Part shown: positions 27,431 through 36,631 of the stretch, piece by piece
How the letters are laid out: each line of letters opens with the position of its first letter
How positions within the stretch are numbered: the first letter of the stretch is position 1
Origin: UBA6623 sp965238125
GTDB lineage: Bacteria > Acidobacteriota > Terriglobia > Bryobacterales > UBA6623
NCBI GenBank assembly: GCA_965238125.1
Contig: OZ250179.1
Location: 6,572,001-6,636,000 of the forward strand
DNA length: 64,000 nucleotides
Direction of reading: 5' to 3'
The notes under the pieces: model-generated
Databases searched by the model: none
What the model was told of the DNA's origin: nothing
Seen by the model: only the letters and a program-made list of their open reading frames with translations
Program-made: the position numbers and the translations under genes

Positions 27431-27701
27431 TTCGTATCCAGCCGTCCGCTGAGCCGCGGAATCCGTCTTTGGCCTGTGCCCGCTCCGTTGTGCGAAAGCT
27501 GAAAGCGACGACGGGGTCCAGCCGCATCATCGCTCCCAAGCTGCAATCTTACCCTACCCGTCAGCTTGTAGCCGTTTCCAAAATCATGGCATAAGGCTTC
27601 ATAGATCCAATACGAAGGGAGGAGCTCTTTGGATTGCGACAACAGACGTTTCGTTGTTCGCTATGAATCCAAGCGGCTGACGGACTTCGTACTAACGGAG
27701 G

Positions 27702-28316
27702 ATGCCGGTTCTCGTGGAAACACCACGCGCGACAGAAGACGTCCCGCGGGATCAGGGGTGGGCCGAGCTGCTCGAGAGGTTGGCGCAAACGGACAAGTCC
27801 GCCCTGGCGGAATTGTATGACCTTTCATCCTCCGCCGTTTTCGGGCTGGTGCTCCGCATCGTGGGCGACCGAAGCGACGCGGAGGAAGTGACTCTGGACG
27901 TGTACGTGCAGGTCTGGAAGCAGGCCGAGCGCTACGATTCGAGTCGAGGTAGGGTACTTTCTTGGTTGCTGACGATTGCGAGAAGTCGCGCGATCGACCG
28001 GCTGAGATCGAAAGCGGCCAAGGACCGCGGTCGCGAACAACCCCTCGATGCAGCCGGCGTCGCCGAGGTCGCTGACGCCTCTCTCAACCCGGAACAGAGT
28101 AGCTTCGAGGCCACGAGGAAAACGACCGTCTTGACGGCACTCGATTCTCTTCAAACCGATCAGCGGCAAGCGATCGAGTTGGCTTACTTCGCCGGCATGA
28201 GTCATAGTGAAATCGCGGACCGCACCGGCCAACCGCTGGGTACGGTCAAGACACGAATTCGATTAGGAATGCTCCGGCTTAGACAGACTCTGCAGCCTCT
28301 TGAGGAGGCGATATGA
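27702..28316 (+). CDS. ECF RNA polymerase sigma factor (paired with ChrR-like protein)
   Basis: The 204-residue product has sigma region 2 (ALAELYDLSSSAVFGLVLRI, EEVTLDVYVQVWKQAERYD, LLTIARSRAIDRLRSKAAK) and region 4 (LQTDQRQAIELAYFAGMSH, LGTVKTRIRLGMLRLR). Its stop codon overlaps the next start in ATGA, so the two are translationally coupled. The partner is a ChrR-like cupin anti-sigma, which suggests response to oxidants such as singlet oxygen or peroxides. It resembles the divergent sigma gene, so the two probably arose from related ancestors. Confidence 0.92.
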   Translation: MPVLVETPRATEDVPRDQGWAELLERLAQTDKSALAELYDLSSSAVFGLVLRIVGDRSDAEEVTLDVYVQVWKQAERYDSSRGRVLSWLLTIARSRAIDRLRSKAAKDRGREQPLDAAGVAEVADASLNPEQSSFEATRKTTVLTALDSLQTDQRQAIELAYFAGMSHSEIADRTGQPLGTVKTRIRLGMLRLRQTLQPLEEAI

Positions 28317-28951
28317 CCGGAAGGCATGAGCAGTCGACGGTAGACACCTGCGAGTGGGCGGCCTTGCACTCTCTGGGTGCATTGACGCACTCGGAGCGGG
28401 CGGCGTACGAGCAGCACATTGCCGCCGGGTGCGCCGTCTGTTCGGCGGAGCTGCAGTCGTTTGAGAAGGTTGCTTCCGACCTCAACCTTGTGGCTTCTTC
28501 CGTCCAACCGCCCCCCTCGCTGCGTGAGCGCCTGCTGGATCGGGTCTCTGCTGGAGACGCATCCGAGAAGGCTGAGGATCCTGCCGCCGTCCCCTCGCCC
28601 AAAGGAATCTTGTTCGACGAGGGCGGTGTTCTTATTTCTCGATCGGCGGAAATGACCTGGGAGCCCGCCCCTCTGCCCGGAATCTTCAGCAAGCTCCTGT
28701 TCAACGACCCCAAGCGCTGCTACACAACCCAAATCGTGAGGATGGACGCGGGAGCCACCTACCCCAGCCACCGGCATTCGCAGGTCGAAGAGCTCTACCT
28801 ACTCGAAGGTGATCTGTTCGTCGAAGGCCAAAAGATGGGCCCGGGGGATTACTGCCGCGGGGAGCCCGACAGCGTCCACGGTGAGGTGTCCACCGAGGCC
28901 GGAGCCTTGTTCCTCGTCCTCTCCTCCCCGCAAGACGAGATCTTGGCGTAG
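28313..28951 (+). CDS. ChrR-like anti-sigma factor with cupin domain
   Basis: The 212-residue product has an N-terminal zinc anti-sigma motif (HIAAGCAVC) and a C-terminal cupin barrel. The cupin metal ligands are visible in YPSHRHSQVEELYLLEGDLF (HxH plus Glu). A later loop GPGDYCRGEPDSVHG supplies another His. This is the architecture of ChrR, which holds an ECF sigma until a reactive oxygen signal acts on the cupin. No membrane helix is seen, so it is cytoplasmic. It overlaps the sigma gene by four bases. Confidence 0.88.
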   Translation: MTGRHEQSTVDTCEWAALHSLGALTHSERAAYEQHIAAGCAVCSAELQSFEKVASDLNLVASSVQPPPSLRERLLDRVSAGDASEKAEDPAAVPSPKGILFDEGGVLISRSAEMTWEPAPLPGIFSKLLFNDPKRCYTTQIVRMDAGATYPSHRHSQVEELYLLEGDLFVEGQKMGPGDYCRGEPDSVHGEVSTEAGALFLVLSSPQDEILA

Positions 28952-29162
28952 AGACCGGCGTCTGCCCCGGCGATCTCGATTGTCGAGGACCGGCTCGCTG
29001 AGCGGGGCTGACCGCTTTCTCAGAGTCGGGCTTGTACAAACTGTGAGCACAGTTTCAAACCTGCGGCGAGGTAGTAACCGTCCCCTTCACCCTGCGCATC
29101 GACAAGGCGTCTACATTGGCGGCGGCTCCGGCGGAGATCCCGCCTGCCGCCACCGTGATTCG

Positions 29163-29509
29163 TCGGCCGGACTTCTTGAGTAGGGTCTCAACCTGATCGG
29201 CCTCTTCGAGTCGATCGATTCTCCGTAGCGTGTCCGCGAGGAGCCACTGATACTCCGGGAGTGGATTGCGCGAAGCCGCTCTTGTGAGCACGGCAACGGC
29301 CTCCTCGTCTTTTCTTTGCCGGCAGGACCCTACCCTTCGCGAACAGCGCCGGTGCGTAGTCAGGCTGAAACCCGAGAGCGACCTCGGCGGCGCGTAGCGC
29401 TTTGTTGAGGTTCCCGGACTGAAGCTCCAACGTCGACAGCCGGGTATAGATCCAGGCCGCGGATTCCGAATCGCGAGGGCCCGATGCTCGGGCTGCCATT
29501 CTCATCACG
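29163..29509 (-). pseudogene. Duplicated internal fragment of the TPR lipoprotein gene
   Basis: This 347-base segment is a direct-orientation copy of 24895-25243. By eye they differ at four bases and by a 2-base deletion (TTTGCGCCGG versus TTTGCCGG), so identity is close to 99%. The deletion shifts the frame and both ends of the gene are missing, so it cannot encode the lipoprotein. The high identity implies a recent copying event. Confidence 0.93.
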
Positions 29510-29546
29510 CGCTCGAAACCCTCGACCGGCGTGGTGTCGCCCAGTC

Positions 29547-30821
29547 CTAAAACTCAAACCGCAAAAGGAACTGAAACGCGCGGCCGTCGTTGAGCGTGTT
29601 GGTGATCCGGCCGAAGCTCGGCGAAGCCAGGTTCAGCGAGGGCTCGGCGAATTGCGGTGTATTGAGGAAGTTGATCGACTCGACCTGGAACGTCAATTGC
29701 CGCTCGCCCGAAACGTTCCAGGTTCGGGATACGGCTGCATTGACGTTCGCGATGGTGCCTTTGCGAAACGTATTGCGGCCTAAACTGCCGCGGATATCAG
29801 TCGGCTGCATAAAGGCAAACGCTTCGGCGGGCAGAAGCTGGCGCGATGTGTCGGGGTCGCCGATGGTGCGGCCCAGTACGCCGGGGTCGATGAGGTGCGG
29901 CCGGTCACTGCCGGCCCCATCGACGTTACCGAATCCCGCCGCATCCGAACCGGCGGCGACCGTAAAGGGCGTGCCGCTCTTGAGGAGCACAACGGTCGAC
30001 AGCGTCCAAGATCCGAACAGTCGCTGTCTCCAGCCTTGCCCGCGCAGCCGCAGCGTTTCATAGCTTGCCCTCGTCAGGAACGCGTGGGGTTGATCGAAGT
30101 TGCTGAGCCCCTTGAGATCTTCCTGGACGAGAAACTCCGATTGGCTGCGCCCGCGACGCGAGTCGACCGGCGAGATGGTGTTGAGGTAATCCGTACCGAG
30201 ATCAATCGCCTTGCTGAACCAATAAGACGTATCGAGCGTGAAGCCGTAGCGGTTACGGATGATCAGCGACGCCCGCGCTGCGTCGTAGTAACCGATCGAC
30301 CCGTTCATCGGCCGGAAGATTTCGAAGACGCTCTGATCGGGACGCCGATCGTTGATGGTGCGAGACTCTTGCGCGATGCCCTCGACGAGTTGGCCGCGAT
30401 TGGTGAACCACATCATGAGGAGCTTATGAGAGCGGCTTCCCACATAGCCCAATCGCAGGTCCGCCGATTTCGCGAGAGGCAGCTCCCAGCTGAAGTTGTA
30501 CTGATGGGAGTAGGGGAGCCTGAGGTCGGGCTCGAACCGAAAGACGCTGGTGCGGGCGTTAGGATCGAGCTCCGCGAAAGTGACCCCGCCGAGAGGGTCC
30601 GCCAGGTTAGGGGCCGTCGCGACCAGGCGCAGCAAGCGCGGCGCACAAGCGTTTCGCGAAGCGCGCGCCCAACCGCCTACCGCGATCAGGAAACTCGAAC
30701 CCAGACCTACAAACAACACCCACGAACAGCGAAACTCACCCTCGCCTAATTGTAGCGCCGCCACCGCCGTACCGCCGACCAACGCCCAACGCGGGAGACT
30801 CTTCCGAAAATCCTCTTTCAA
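29547..30821 (-). pseudogene. 3' part of an Oar-like TonB-dependent receptor gene
   Basis: The frame ends in a typical outer-membrane barrel C-terminus (FQFLLRFEF, terminal Phe). It contains sequence common in the large TonB-dependent, carboxypeptidase-regulatory-like receptors of Acidobacteriota: RLPYSHQYNFSWELPLAK, LRLGYVGSRSHKLL and a late SGTPFTVAAGSDAAG. Only about 350 homologous residues remain out of roughly 1000 expected. There is no signal peptide, plug or TonB box. The first ~70 codons run into an interspersed repeat, so the 5' part was lost. Confidence 0.75.
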
Positions 30822-30889
30822 GCGTACGACGGATTACGGTATAGACCCTGAAATCACAAACCGAGGCAGCCGCGGAGCGGCGACGGGAG
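30798..30889 (-). repeat. Interspersed repeat, inverted partner of 59081-59169
   Basis: The complement of these 92 bases matches 59081-59169 with four mismatches and one 3-base indel (about 95%). The shared core reads GGCTGCCTCGGTTTGTGATT, then a CTATACCGTAATCCG block, then GGATTTTCGGAAGAGT. Both copies lie in gene-free sequence next to coding frames. Confidence 0.88.
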
Positions 30890-31035
30890 GGGTCCCCGCC
30901 GAAAATCACGACAAGCCCCGGATGGGGCGTAGGAGCAATCACCCGATGCAACCCGGCCAACAGGTAGGTTCACCCTCCCCCTGCCGACTCCTCACACTTC
31001 GACCCCTCCTTGGCCTGTATCCCGGTCTCACCCGC

Positions 31036-31160
31036 ATTTTCATGGCGGTATTACGAATCCGCGAATTCATAGAAACGGACTCCTCCGAAAATCCCCTTCG
31101 AGTGTATTATGTTTTGCGTTGATGTCCGGCAAGATCGCGACCACCTTGAGCCGCGAGCGG
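31036..31160. repeat. Composite interspersed repeat upstream of the hydroxyacid oxidase gene
   Basis: Bases 31036-31071 match 2177-2212 and 36534-36569. Bases 31083-31160 match 3489-3571 at roughly 75%, ending in the TTGAGCCGCGA motif that recurs at 36370 and 36414. The remaining part of the 30822-31248 gap shows no gene. Confidence 0.65.
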
Positions 31161-31248
31161 GGTGGGGAGGAAGTATGTGGTGTTCCGGGGAGCCGGTCGT
31201 GTACCCTGTGTGTGCCGGATTCCAAATCCCGAATCGGAGGCCAAGCCC

Positions 31249-32481
31249 ATGACTAACCGACAAGCTCGTCGTACATTCCTTCGGTATCTCGCCGGGAGTC
31301 CCTTGATCGCGGGCGGCATCTCGCCCCTGGCGGAAAGGCTTTCCGCGGCCGAGGGGGAAGGCCGCCTCGAAGCCTCCGAGATGGGTGACGTCATCTCATC
31401 GGTGGACGAAGCCATCAACGTGTTCGATTTCCACGCCGCCGCCCGCAAAGCACTCCCGCCCGCCCACTATGGGTACGTGGCGACCGGCACGGACGACGAC
31501 GCCACGTTGCGCGCCAATCGCGAAGGCTTCGAGCGTTTCCAACTGCGCGTCCGCCGCTTGATCGACGTGCGGAACATCGATACCTCCATCGAGTTTTTCG
31601 GGACGCGTTGGAACTCGCCGATCGGCCTGGCGCCGACCGGCCATCAACAGGCTTTTCACCCTTTGGGAGAAATTGCCGCGGCCCGAGCCGCTAAAGAGAC
31701 TTCAAGCCTACAGTTGCTCTCGACGGTTTCCAACCACTCCGTCGAGGACGTCATTCGCGAAAGGGGCGGGCCCATCTGGTTCCAGCTCTACGCGAGCAAA
31801 GACTGGACGATCACCAGTGCGTTGGTGAAGCGGGCCGAGCAGGCGGGTTGCCCCGTGGTGGTGCTGACCGTGGACATGCAAGGCGGCAGCAATCGCGAGA
31901 CTCTCAAGCGCTTCTGGAAAATGGACAAGCGAGATTGTACCCTCTGTCATGACCGCGGTAATCCGCTGGACAGATATCGCAGAAAACCGATGTTTGACGG
32001 CCTTGACCTATCGCCGACAGAACCCTTCCGTGATATGACCTGGGACTTCGTTCGCCGGCTCAAGGATTCCACGAGCATGAAGGTCTTCATCAAGGGCATC
32101 GTCACAGGGGAAGATACCGAGCTGTGTCTGGAGAACGGCGTGGACGGCGTCGTCGTGTCGAATCACGGCGGTCGAGCCGAAGCGAGCGGCCGCGGCACCA
32201 TTACTTGCCTGGCGGAAATTGTTCAGGCCGCCAAGGGTCGCATTCCCGTGCTGATTGACGGTGGCTTCCGCCGCGGCACGGACATCTTCAAGGCGCTGGC
32301 CTTGGGGGCTGACGCCGTTTGTATCGGTCGGCCCTATCTGTGGGGGCTGGCCGCTTTTGGTCAAGAGGGCGTGCGGGCTGTGTTGGATTTGCTGCGCGCC
32401 GAGCTGATGATGGTGATGCGCCAAGCGGGTACGACGTCGATTGACAAGATCTCAAGCGACCACATCATCCGCGCCGGCTGA
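31249..32481 (+). CDS. FMN-dependent alpha-hydroxyacid oxidase/dehydrogenase
   Basis: The 410-residue product belongs to the glycolate oxidase/L-lactate dehydrogenase family. The ATG at 31249 has CGGAGG upstream and gives a Tat-like leader (RRTFLRYLAGSP), so the enzyme may be exported folded with its flavin. The FMN barrel shows SPIGLAPTGHQQAFHPLGE, WFQLYASKDW, VVVLTVDMQGGSNRE, FIKGIVTGEDTE, the active-site VVSNHGGR and IPVLIDGGFRRGTDIFKALA. The insert KRDCTLCHDRG places two Cys and a His together, CxxCH-like, which is unusual for this family. The substrate is unknown. Confidence 0.85.
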   Translation: MTNRQARRTFLRYLAGSPLIAGGISPLAERLSAAEGEGRLEASEMGDVISSVDEAINVFDFHAAARKALPPAHYGYVATGTDDDATLRANREGFERFQLRVRRLIDVRNIDTSIEFFGTRWNSPIGLAPTGHQQAFHPLGEIAAARAAKETSSLQLLSTVSNHSVEDVIRERGGPIWFQLYASKDWTITSALVKRAEQAGCPVVVLTVDMQGGSNRETLKRFWKMDKRDCTLCHDRGNPLDRYRRKPMFDGLDLSPTEPFRDMTWDFVRRLKDSTSMKVFIKGIVTGEDTELCLENGVDGVVVSNHGGRAEASGRGTITCLAEIVQAAKGRIPVLIDGGFRRGTDIFKALALGADAVCIGRPYLWGLAAFGQEGVRAVLDLLRAELMMVMRQAGTTSIDKISSDHIIRAG

Positions 32482-32568
32482 GGGCGGATGTCGTGGTATT
32501 GTTATCGCGGATTGGCCTTCCTTGGCATCCCCGGTAGCGACAAACACTCGTATTTGTCCTAATCCACA

Positions 32569-32597
32569 GTCCGCACAAGCTCTCAGCTTGTCCGGAC
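32569..32597. terminator. Strong hairpin between hydroxyacid oxidase and DUF1592 genes
   Basis: GTCCGCACAAGCT and AGCTTGTCCGGAC form a 13-bp stem with one mismatch and a CTC loop, 88 bases after one stop and 31 bases before the next start. No U-tract follows. It may end the first transcript or act in the leader of the second. Confidence 0.42.
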
Positions 32598-32627
32598 CGG
32601 TCGCCCCATACCGGCTTTCAGGCTAGA

Positions 32628-34946
32628 ATGGTTCCGGTGGCGCCAATCCGTTTCTTCATCGGTGTTGCGATGCTCGTCGCCGTCGCGCCGAGGCCGACTC
32701 TCTCGGCGGCGGACGCCGAGCCGGCTCGATCGCTCATCGGAAAGCACTGTCTTTCCTGCCACAACGACGACCTGCGGACGGCCGGTGTCTCCTTGGAGGG
32801 ACTCAACCCTACGGATGTCGCCGGAAGTCCGGCGATCTGGGAAAAGGTGCTGCGAAAAGTTTCTTCCCGCGAGATGCCGCCCGACGGATCCCCCGCTCCC
32901 GAAGCATCGACGAGGACAGAGTTTGTCGCGCGGCTTGAAAAGGCTCTTGACCGGGCCGCCGCTGCCGCTCCCAACCCGGGCCGTCCGCCCGCGCATCGCT
33001 TGAATCGTGCGGAGTACAGCAACGCCATCCGCGATCTGTTGGGGCTCGACATCGACGTCGACGCCATGATTCCGGGTGACGATTCTGGTTACGGCTTCGA
33101 CAACATTGCCGACGTGCTGTCGTTGTCGCCGGCACTACTCGAGCGCTATCTGGTCGCCGCTCGCCGGATCAGCCGCTTGGCCGCGGGCAACCCCGACGTC
33201 AAACCGCAAAAGGAAACTTTCCACAGCAACCGGGAATCCGGTTTTCTCCAGGCGGGGCATCAGGCCGGACCGCCGCCGGATCCGCCCTTCGGCGCGGGTC
33301 GTGGGGCCGCTTTGCGTTATTACTTCCCGCTCGACGGCGAATACGTGATCTCCTTCGCGCTGGATCGCGGAGAAACCAGGGAAATCTACGAAACTCACGA
33401 CGTGCGCGTGCCGGTGAAGGCCGGTTTGCGCGCGCTGACGCTCACGTTCTTGAATGAGTCTTCACGGCCCGAACGGATACGACCGGGGCTGGCCGCGCCC
33501 GCGAGCATCGCGCAACCGCCTCTTGACCTGCGCTTGGACGGCCGACGCGTTCAGCTTTTCGAGCAACCGCCGGCGGCGGCGCCGTTTACGCTCCGATCCA
33601 TTTCGATCGACGGGCCGTACAACGCAACGGGATCGGGCGATACGCCGAGCCGCCGCAAGATTTTCTCGTGTCGTCCCGCCGCGGAATCGGACGAAGAGCC
33701 CTGCGCCCGACAAATTCTTGCTTCCTTAGCGCGACAAGCGTACCGCCGACCCGCGAACGACGCCGATGTCGGCGCCTTGATGGCGATCTATCAAATGGGT
33801 CGTCGCGCCGAGGGGAGCTTTGAACGCGGCGTCGAGAAAGCTGTCGAGGCCCTGCTCGTCTCGCCGAACTTCCTGTTTCGCATCGAAAAGGACCCCGCCG
33901 GGATTGCACCGGCCACTCCCTACCGCATCAGCGACATCGAGCTGGCCTCGCGACTGTCCTTCTTCTTGTGGAGCAGCATTCCGGATGAAAAATTGTTCCG
34001 CCTGGCCGAGCAAGGGCATTTGCACGACCCGGCCGTGCTCGAAGCGCAAGTGCGCCGGATGCTCGCCGACCGACGTTCGAGAGTGCTGGTCGAAAATTTT
34101 GCCGGTCAATGGCTGCATCTGCGCAACGTCGCCAAAGTGAAGCCCGATGAAGTGCTGTTCCCGGAATTCGATGGCGACCTGCGCCAGGCGATGCAGCTCG
34201 AAACCGAGCTTTTCTTCCAGAACATCCTCAAGAACAACCGCAGCATGTTCGACCTGCTTGATGCCGACAGCACGTTCTTGAACCAGAGGCTCGCCGAGCA
34301 TTACGGTGCCGGCAAGGTCTACGGACGACAGTTCCGCGAGGTGCCGGTCAGCGATCCTCGGCGAGGCGGCTTGCTGGGCCAGGCGAGCATTCTCACCGTC
34401 ACGTCATACCCGAATCGAACCTCGGTCGTCGTGCGCGGCAAGTGGATCCTCGAGAATCTGTTCGGCATGCCGCCGCCTCCTCCGCCGCCCGACATCCCCG
34501 AGCTCGAAGAGACCACTAGCGGCAAGCGCCTCACGATGCGGGAAGCGATGTCGCTGCACAGCAAGAATGCGACCTGCGCAAGCTGCCATGCGCGCATGGA
34601 TCCCATCGGCTTCGCCCTCGAAAACTACGATGCCATCGGACGCCGGCGCGAGCAGGACGGAGGCGCCCCGATCGACGCTTCGGGCGAGTTGCCCGGGGGC
34701 GTTGCTTTCGACGGTCCCGGCGAGCTCAAGCAAGTCTTGGCGACGCATTTCCGGGATGCTTTCGCGACGACTGTGACCGAAAAACTTCTCACTTATGCGC
34801 TGGGGCGGGGCCTGGAGTATTACGATAAAGCTACGATCCGTTCGATCGTCCGCCAAGCCGAGCGCAATGAATATCGCTTGGCCGACCTGATTGTCGCCAT
34901 TGTGAAGAGCATGCCGTTTCAAATGAGAAGGAGCCCGGAATCATGA
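32628..34946 (+). CDS. DUF1587/DUF1592/DUF1588/DUF1585 c-type cytochrome-like protein
   Basis: The 772-residue exported protein has a signal peptide and then a haem-binding CLSCHNDD (residues about 41-45) like planctomycete-type cytochrome domains. The middle shows RLNRAEYSNAIRDLLGLDID (DUF1587). The second half holds the DUF1592/DUF1588 region ELASRLSFFLWSSIPDEKLF and GLLGQASILTVTSYPNRTS, then CASCHARMDPIGFALENYDA with a second CxxCH, and a DUF1585-like end. These proteins occur with DUF1552 partners in Planctomycetota, Verrucomicrobiota and Acidobacteriota. Their substrate is unknown. The stop overlaps the next start (ATGA). Confidence 0.9.
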   Translation: MVPVAPIRFFIGVAMLVAVAPRPTLSAADAEPARSLIGKHCLSCHNDDLRTAGVSLEGLNPTDVAGSPAIWEKVLRKVSSREMPPDGSPAPEASTRTEFVARLEKALDRAAAAAPNPGRPPAHRLNRAEYSNAIRDLLGLDIDVDAMIPGDDSGYGFDNIADVLSLSPALLERYLVAARRISRLAAGNPDVKPQKETFHSNRESGFLQAGHQAGPPPDPPFGAGRGAALRYYFPLDGEYVISFALDRGETREIYETHDVRVPVKAGLRALTLTFLNESSRPERIRPGLAAPASIAQPPLDLRLDGRRVQLFEQPPAAAPFTLRSISIDGPYNATGSGDTPSRRKIFSCRPAAESDEEPCARQILASLARQAYRRPANDADVGALMAIYQMGRRAEGSFERGVEKAVEALLVSPNFLFRIEKDPAGIAPATPYRISDIELASRLSFFLWSSIPDEKLFRLAEQGHLHDPAVLEAQVRRMLADRRSRVLVENFAGQWLHLRNVAKVKPDEVLFPEFDGDLRQAMQLETELFFQNILKNNRSMFDLLDADSTFLNQRLAEHYGAGKVYGRQFREVPVSDPRRGGLLGQASILTVTSYPNRTSVVVRGKWILENLFGMPPPPPPPDIPELEETTSGKRLTMREAMSLHSKNATCASCHARMDPIGFALENYDAIGRRREQDGGAPIDASGELPGGVAFDGPGELKQVLATHFRDAFATTVTEKLLTYALGRGLEYYDKATIRSIVRQAERNEYRLADLIVAIVKSMPFQMRRSPES

Positions 34947-36301
34947 TCGTGACCAAGAAATTCCTCTCTCGCCGAACGGTGCTGCGCGGGCTGGGCGCCT
35001 CGGTTGCTCTGCCGTTCCTCGACGCGATGGTTCCGGCCTTGGCCGCGCCCGTCGATCGTTTATCGAAACCGCCGCTTCGATTAGGTTTCGTCTACGTGCC
35101 CAACGGCATCATGGACCTCGCCGGCGAATGGACTCCCAAAACCGAGGGAACGGACTTCGAGCTTCCGCTGATCATGAAGGCGCTCGAACCGTTTAGGGAA
35201 AGGCTGCTGGTCCTCAGCGGACTTGCCCAGGTCAACGGCCGACCCCTGGGCGACGGCCCGGGCGACCATGCTCGCGCCGGCGCCAGTTGGCTGACCGGCG
35301 CTCGGGCGGTGAAGACCGAGGGCGTGGGCATCCGCGCGGGCGTTTCGGCCGACCAGATCGCCGCGCGCGAACTCGGCAAGCATACCCAACTGGCGTCGCT
35401 CGAGGTCGGCATCGAGGAACCGAGCATCGCGGGCGGCTGCGATTCCGGCTACAGCTGCGCCTATACGAACACGATCTCCTGGCGTACCGAGACGACGCCC
35501 AACCCCATGGAGGACGATCCTCGTCGAGTCTTCGAACGTCTTTTCGGAGACGGAGACAGCACCAACCCGGAAGATCGGCTGGCGAGGCTGCGAGAGCGGC
35601 GAACGATCCTCGACTTCGTGCGCGAGGACTTATCTCGCCTGCGGGTCGGACTGGGCGCGGCCGACCGTCGCAAACTCGAGGAGTACGTCGAGGCGATTCG
35701 CGACCTGGAGCGGCGTATCGAAAAAGCCGAAGCGCAGAGCGACCGGGAAATCCCGATCATCGAGCGGCCCGGGGGAGCGCCCGGGCACTTCGAGGATCAC
35801 GCCAAGCTGATGGTGGACCTGCAGTTGCTGGCCTTCCAAACCGACATGACGCGCGTGACCAGCTTCATGATGGGGCGGGAAGGCACCTGGCGCAGCTACC
35901 CCGATATCGGAGTCCCCGACGCCCACCACGCCGTGACCCATCATCAGCACGACCCCGAAAAGATCGCCAAGACGATCACGATCAACCGGCATCACGTGGA
36001 TATATTCGCCTACATGCTCGAGAAGATGCGCACGACCGAGGACGGCGAAGGCACGCTGCTCGATCATTCGGTGATGCTCTACGGCGGCGGCATCGCCGAC
36101 GGCAACCAGCACACCCACCACGACCTCCCGCTCGTCCTCGCCGGGGGCGCGGCGGGGCAGCTGCATGGGGGGAGACACGTGCGTTACGCGCGCGAGACCC
36201 CGATGAACAATCTATTGCTGAGTCTGTTGGAGATTGTCGGCGTCCCCACCGAGAGGCTCGGCGACAGCACCGGCAAGCTCGAAGGGCTTGCGAGCGCTTA
36301 G
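34943..36301 (+). CDS. DUF1552 domain protein with Tat signal
   Basis: The 452-residue product starts with a twin-arginine leader (SRRTVLRGLGASVALPF) and is the obligate-looking partner of the preceding DUF1592 protein, with which it overlaps by four bases. Family hallmarks are RLGFVYVPNGIMDLAGEWTP, GDGPGDHARAGASWLTG, SLEVGIEEPSIAGGCDSGYS, CAYTNTISWRTETTPNPMED and HHDLPLVLAGGAAG. The fold resembles alkaline-phosphatase-superfamily DUF1501 proteins, but the function is unknown. Co-export suggests a two-part periplasmic oxidation or hydrolysis system. Confidence 0.9.
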   Translation: MIVTKKFLSRRTVLRGLGASVALPFLDAMVPALAAPVDRLSKPPLRLGFVYVPNGIMDLAGEWTPKTEGTDFELPLIMKALEPFRERLLVLSGLAQVNGRPLGDGPGDHARAGASWLTGARAVKTEGVGIRAGVSADQIAARELGKHTQLASLEVGIEEPSIAGGCDSGYSCAYTNTISWRTETTPNPMEDDPRRVFERLFGDGDSTNPEDRLARLRERRTILDFVREDLSRLRVGLGAADRRKLEEYVEAIRDLERRIEKAEAQSDREIPIIERPGGAPGHFEDHAKLMVDLQLLAFQTDMTRVTSFMMGREGTWRSYPDIGVPDAHHAVTHHQHDPEKIAKTITINRHHVDIFAYMLEKMRTTEDGEGTLLDHSVMLYGGGIADGNQHTHHDLPLVLAGGAAGQLHGGRHVRYARETPMNNLLLSLLEIVGVPTERLGDSTGKLEGLASA

Positions 36302-36360
36302 GCCGACAGGCGATGACGGTAGCCGGCCGGCAGCCCGAGGCAAAAGGGCGCCGGCCGGAT

Positions 36361-36601
36361 CGCGAACACTTTGAGCCGCGAAAAAGGGACTGCCATTCGA
36401 TTTTCGCTCGTCGAACCGCTTGAGCCGCGAAGCGGCGGCAGGAATATAGCCCAGGGTGGAGCCGAAGGCGGAACCCTGGGTAGACGCCCATCCGGGGGAG
36501 CCCTGAAAGGGCGGCCGCAACGCCCCGACCCCGATTTTCAGGGCGGCATCATGAATCCGAAGATTCACAAAAACGAGACTGCATGGTCTTCGCGTAGTCG
36601 G
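36361..36601. repeat. Composite repeat block upstream of the ankyrin gene
   Basis: The block contains TTGAGCCGCGA twice (36370, 36414), CTGCCATTCGATTTTCG near 36390 as in the copies at 62660 and 63399, a hairpin CCCAGGGT/ACCCTGGG at 36450-36480, the 36534-36569 segment shared with 2177 and 31036, and the arm CGCGTAGTCGG at 36591-36601. It seems to be several repeat units nested or joined. No gene is seen between 36302 and 36631. Confidence 0.65.
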
Positions 36602-36631
36602 GCTTCCACCGAGGCTTGCTGGAGCGGGCGA

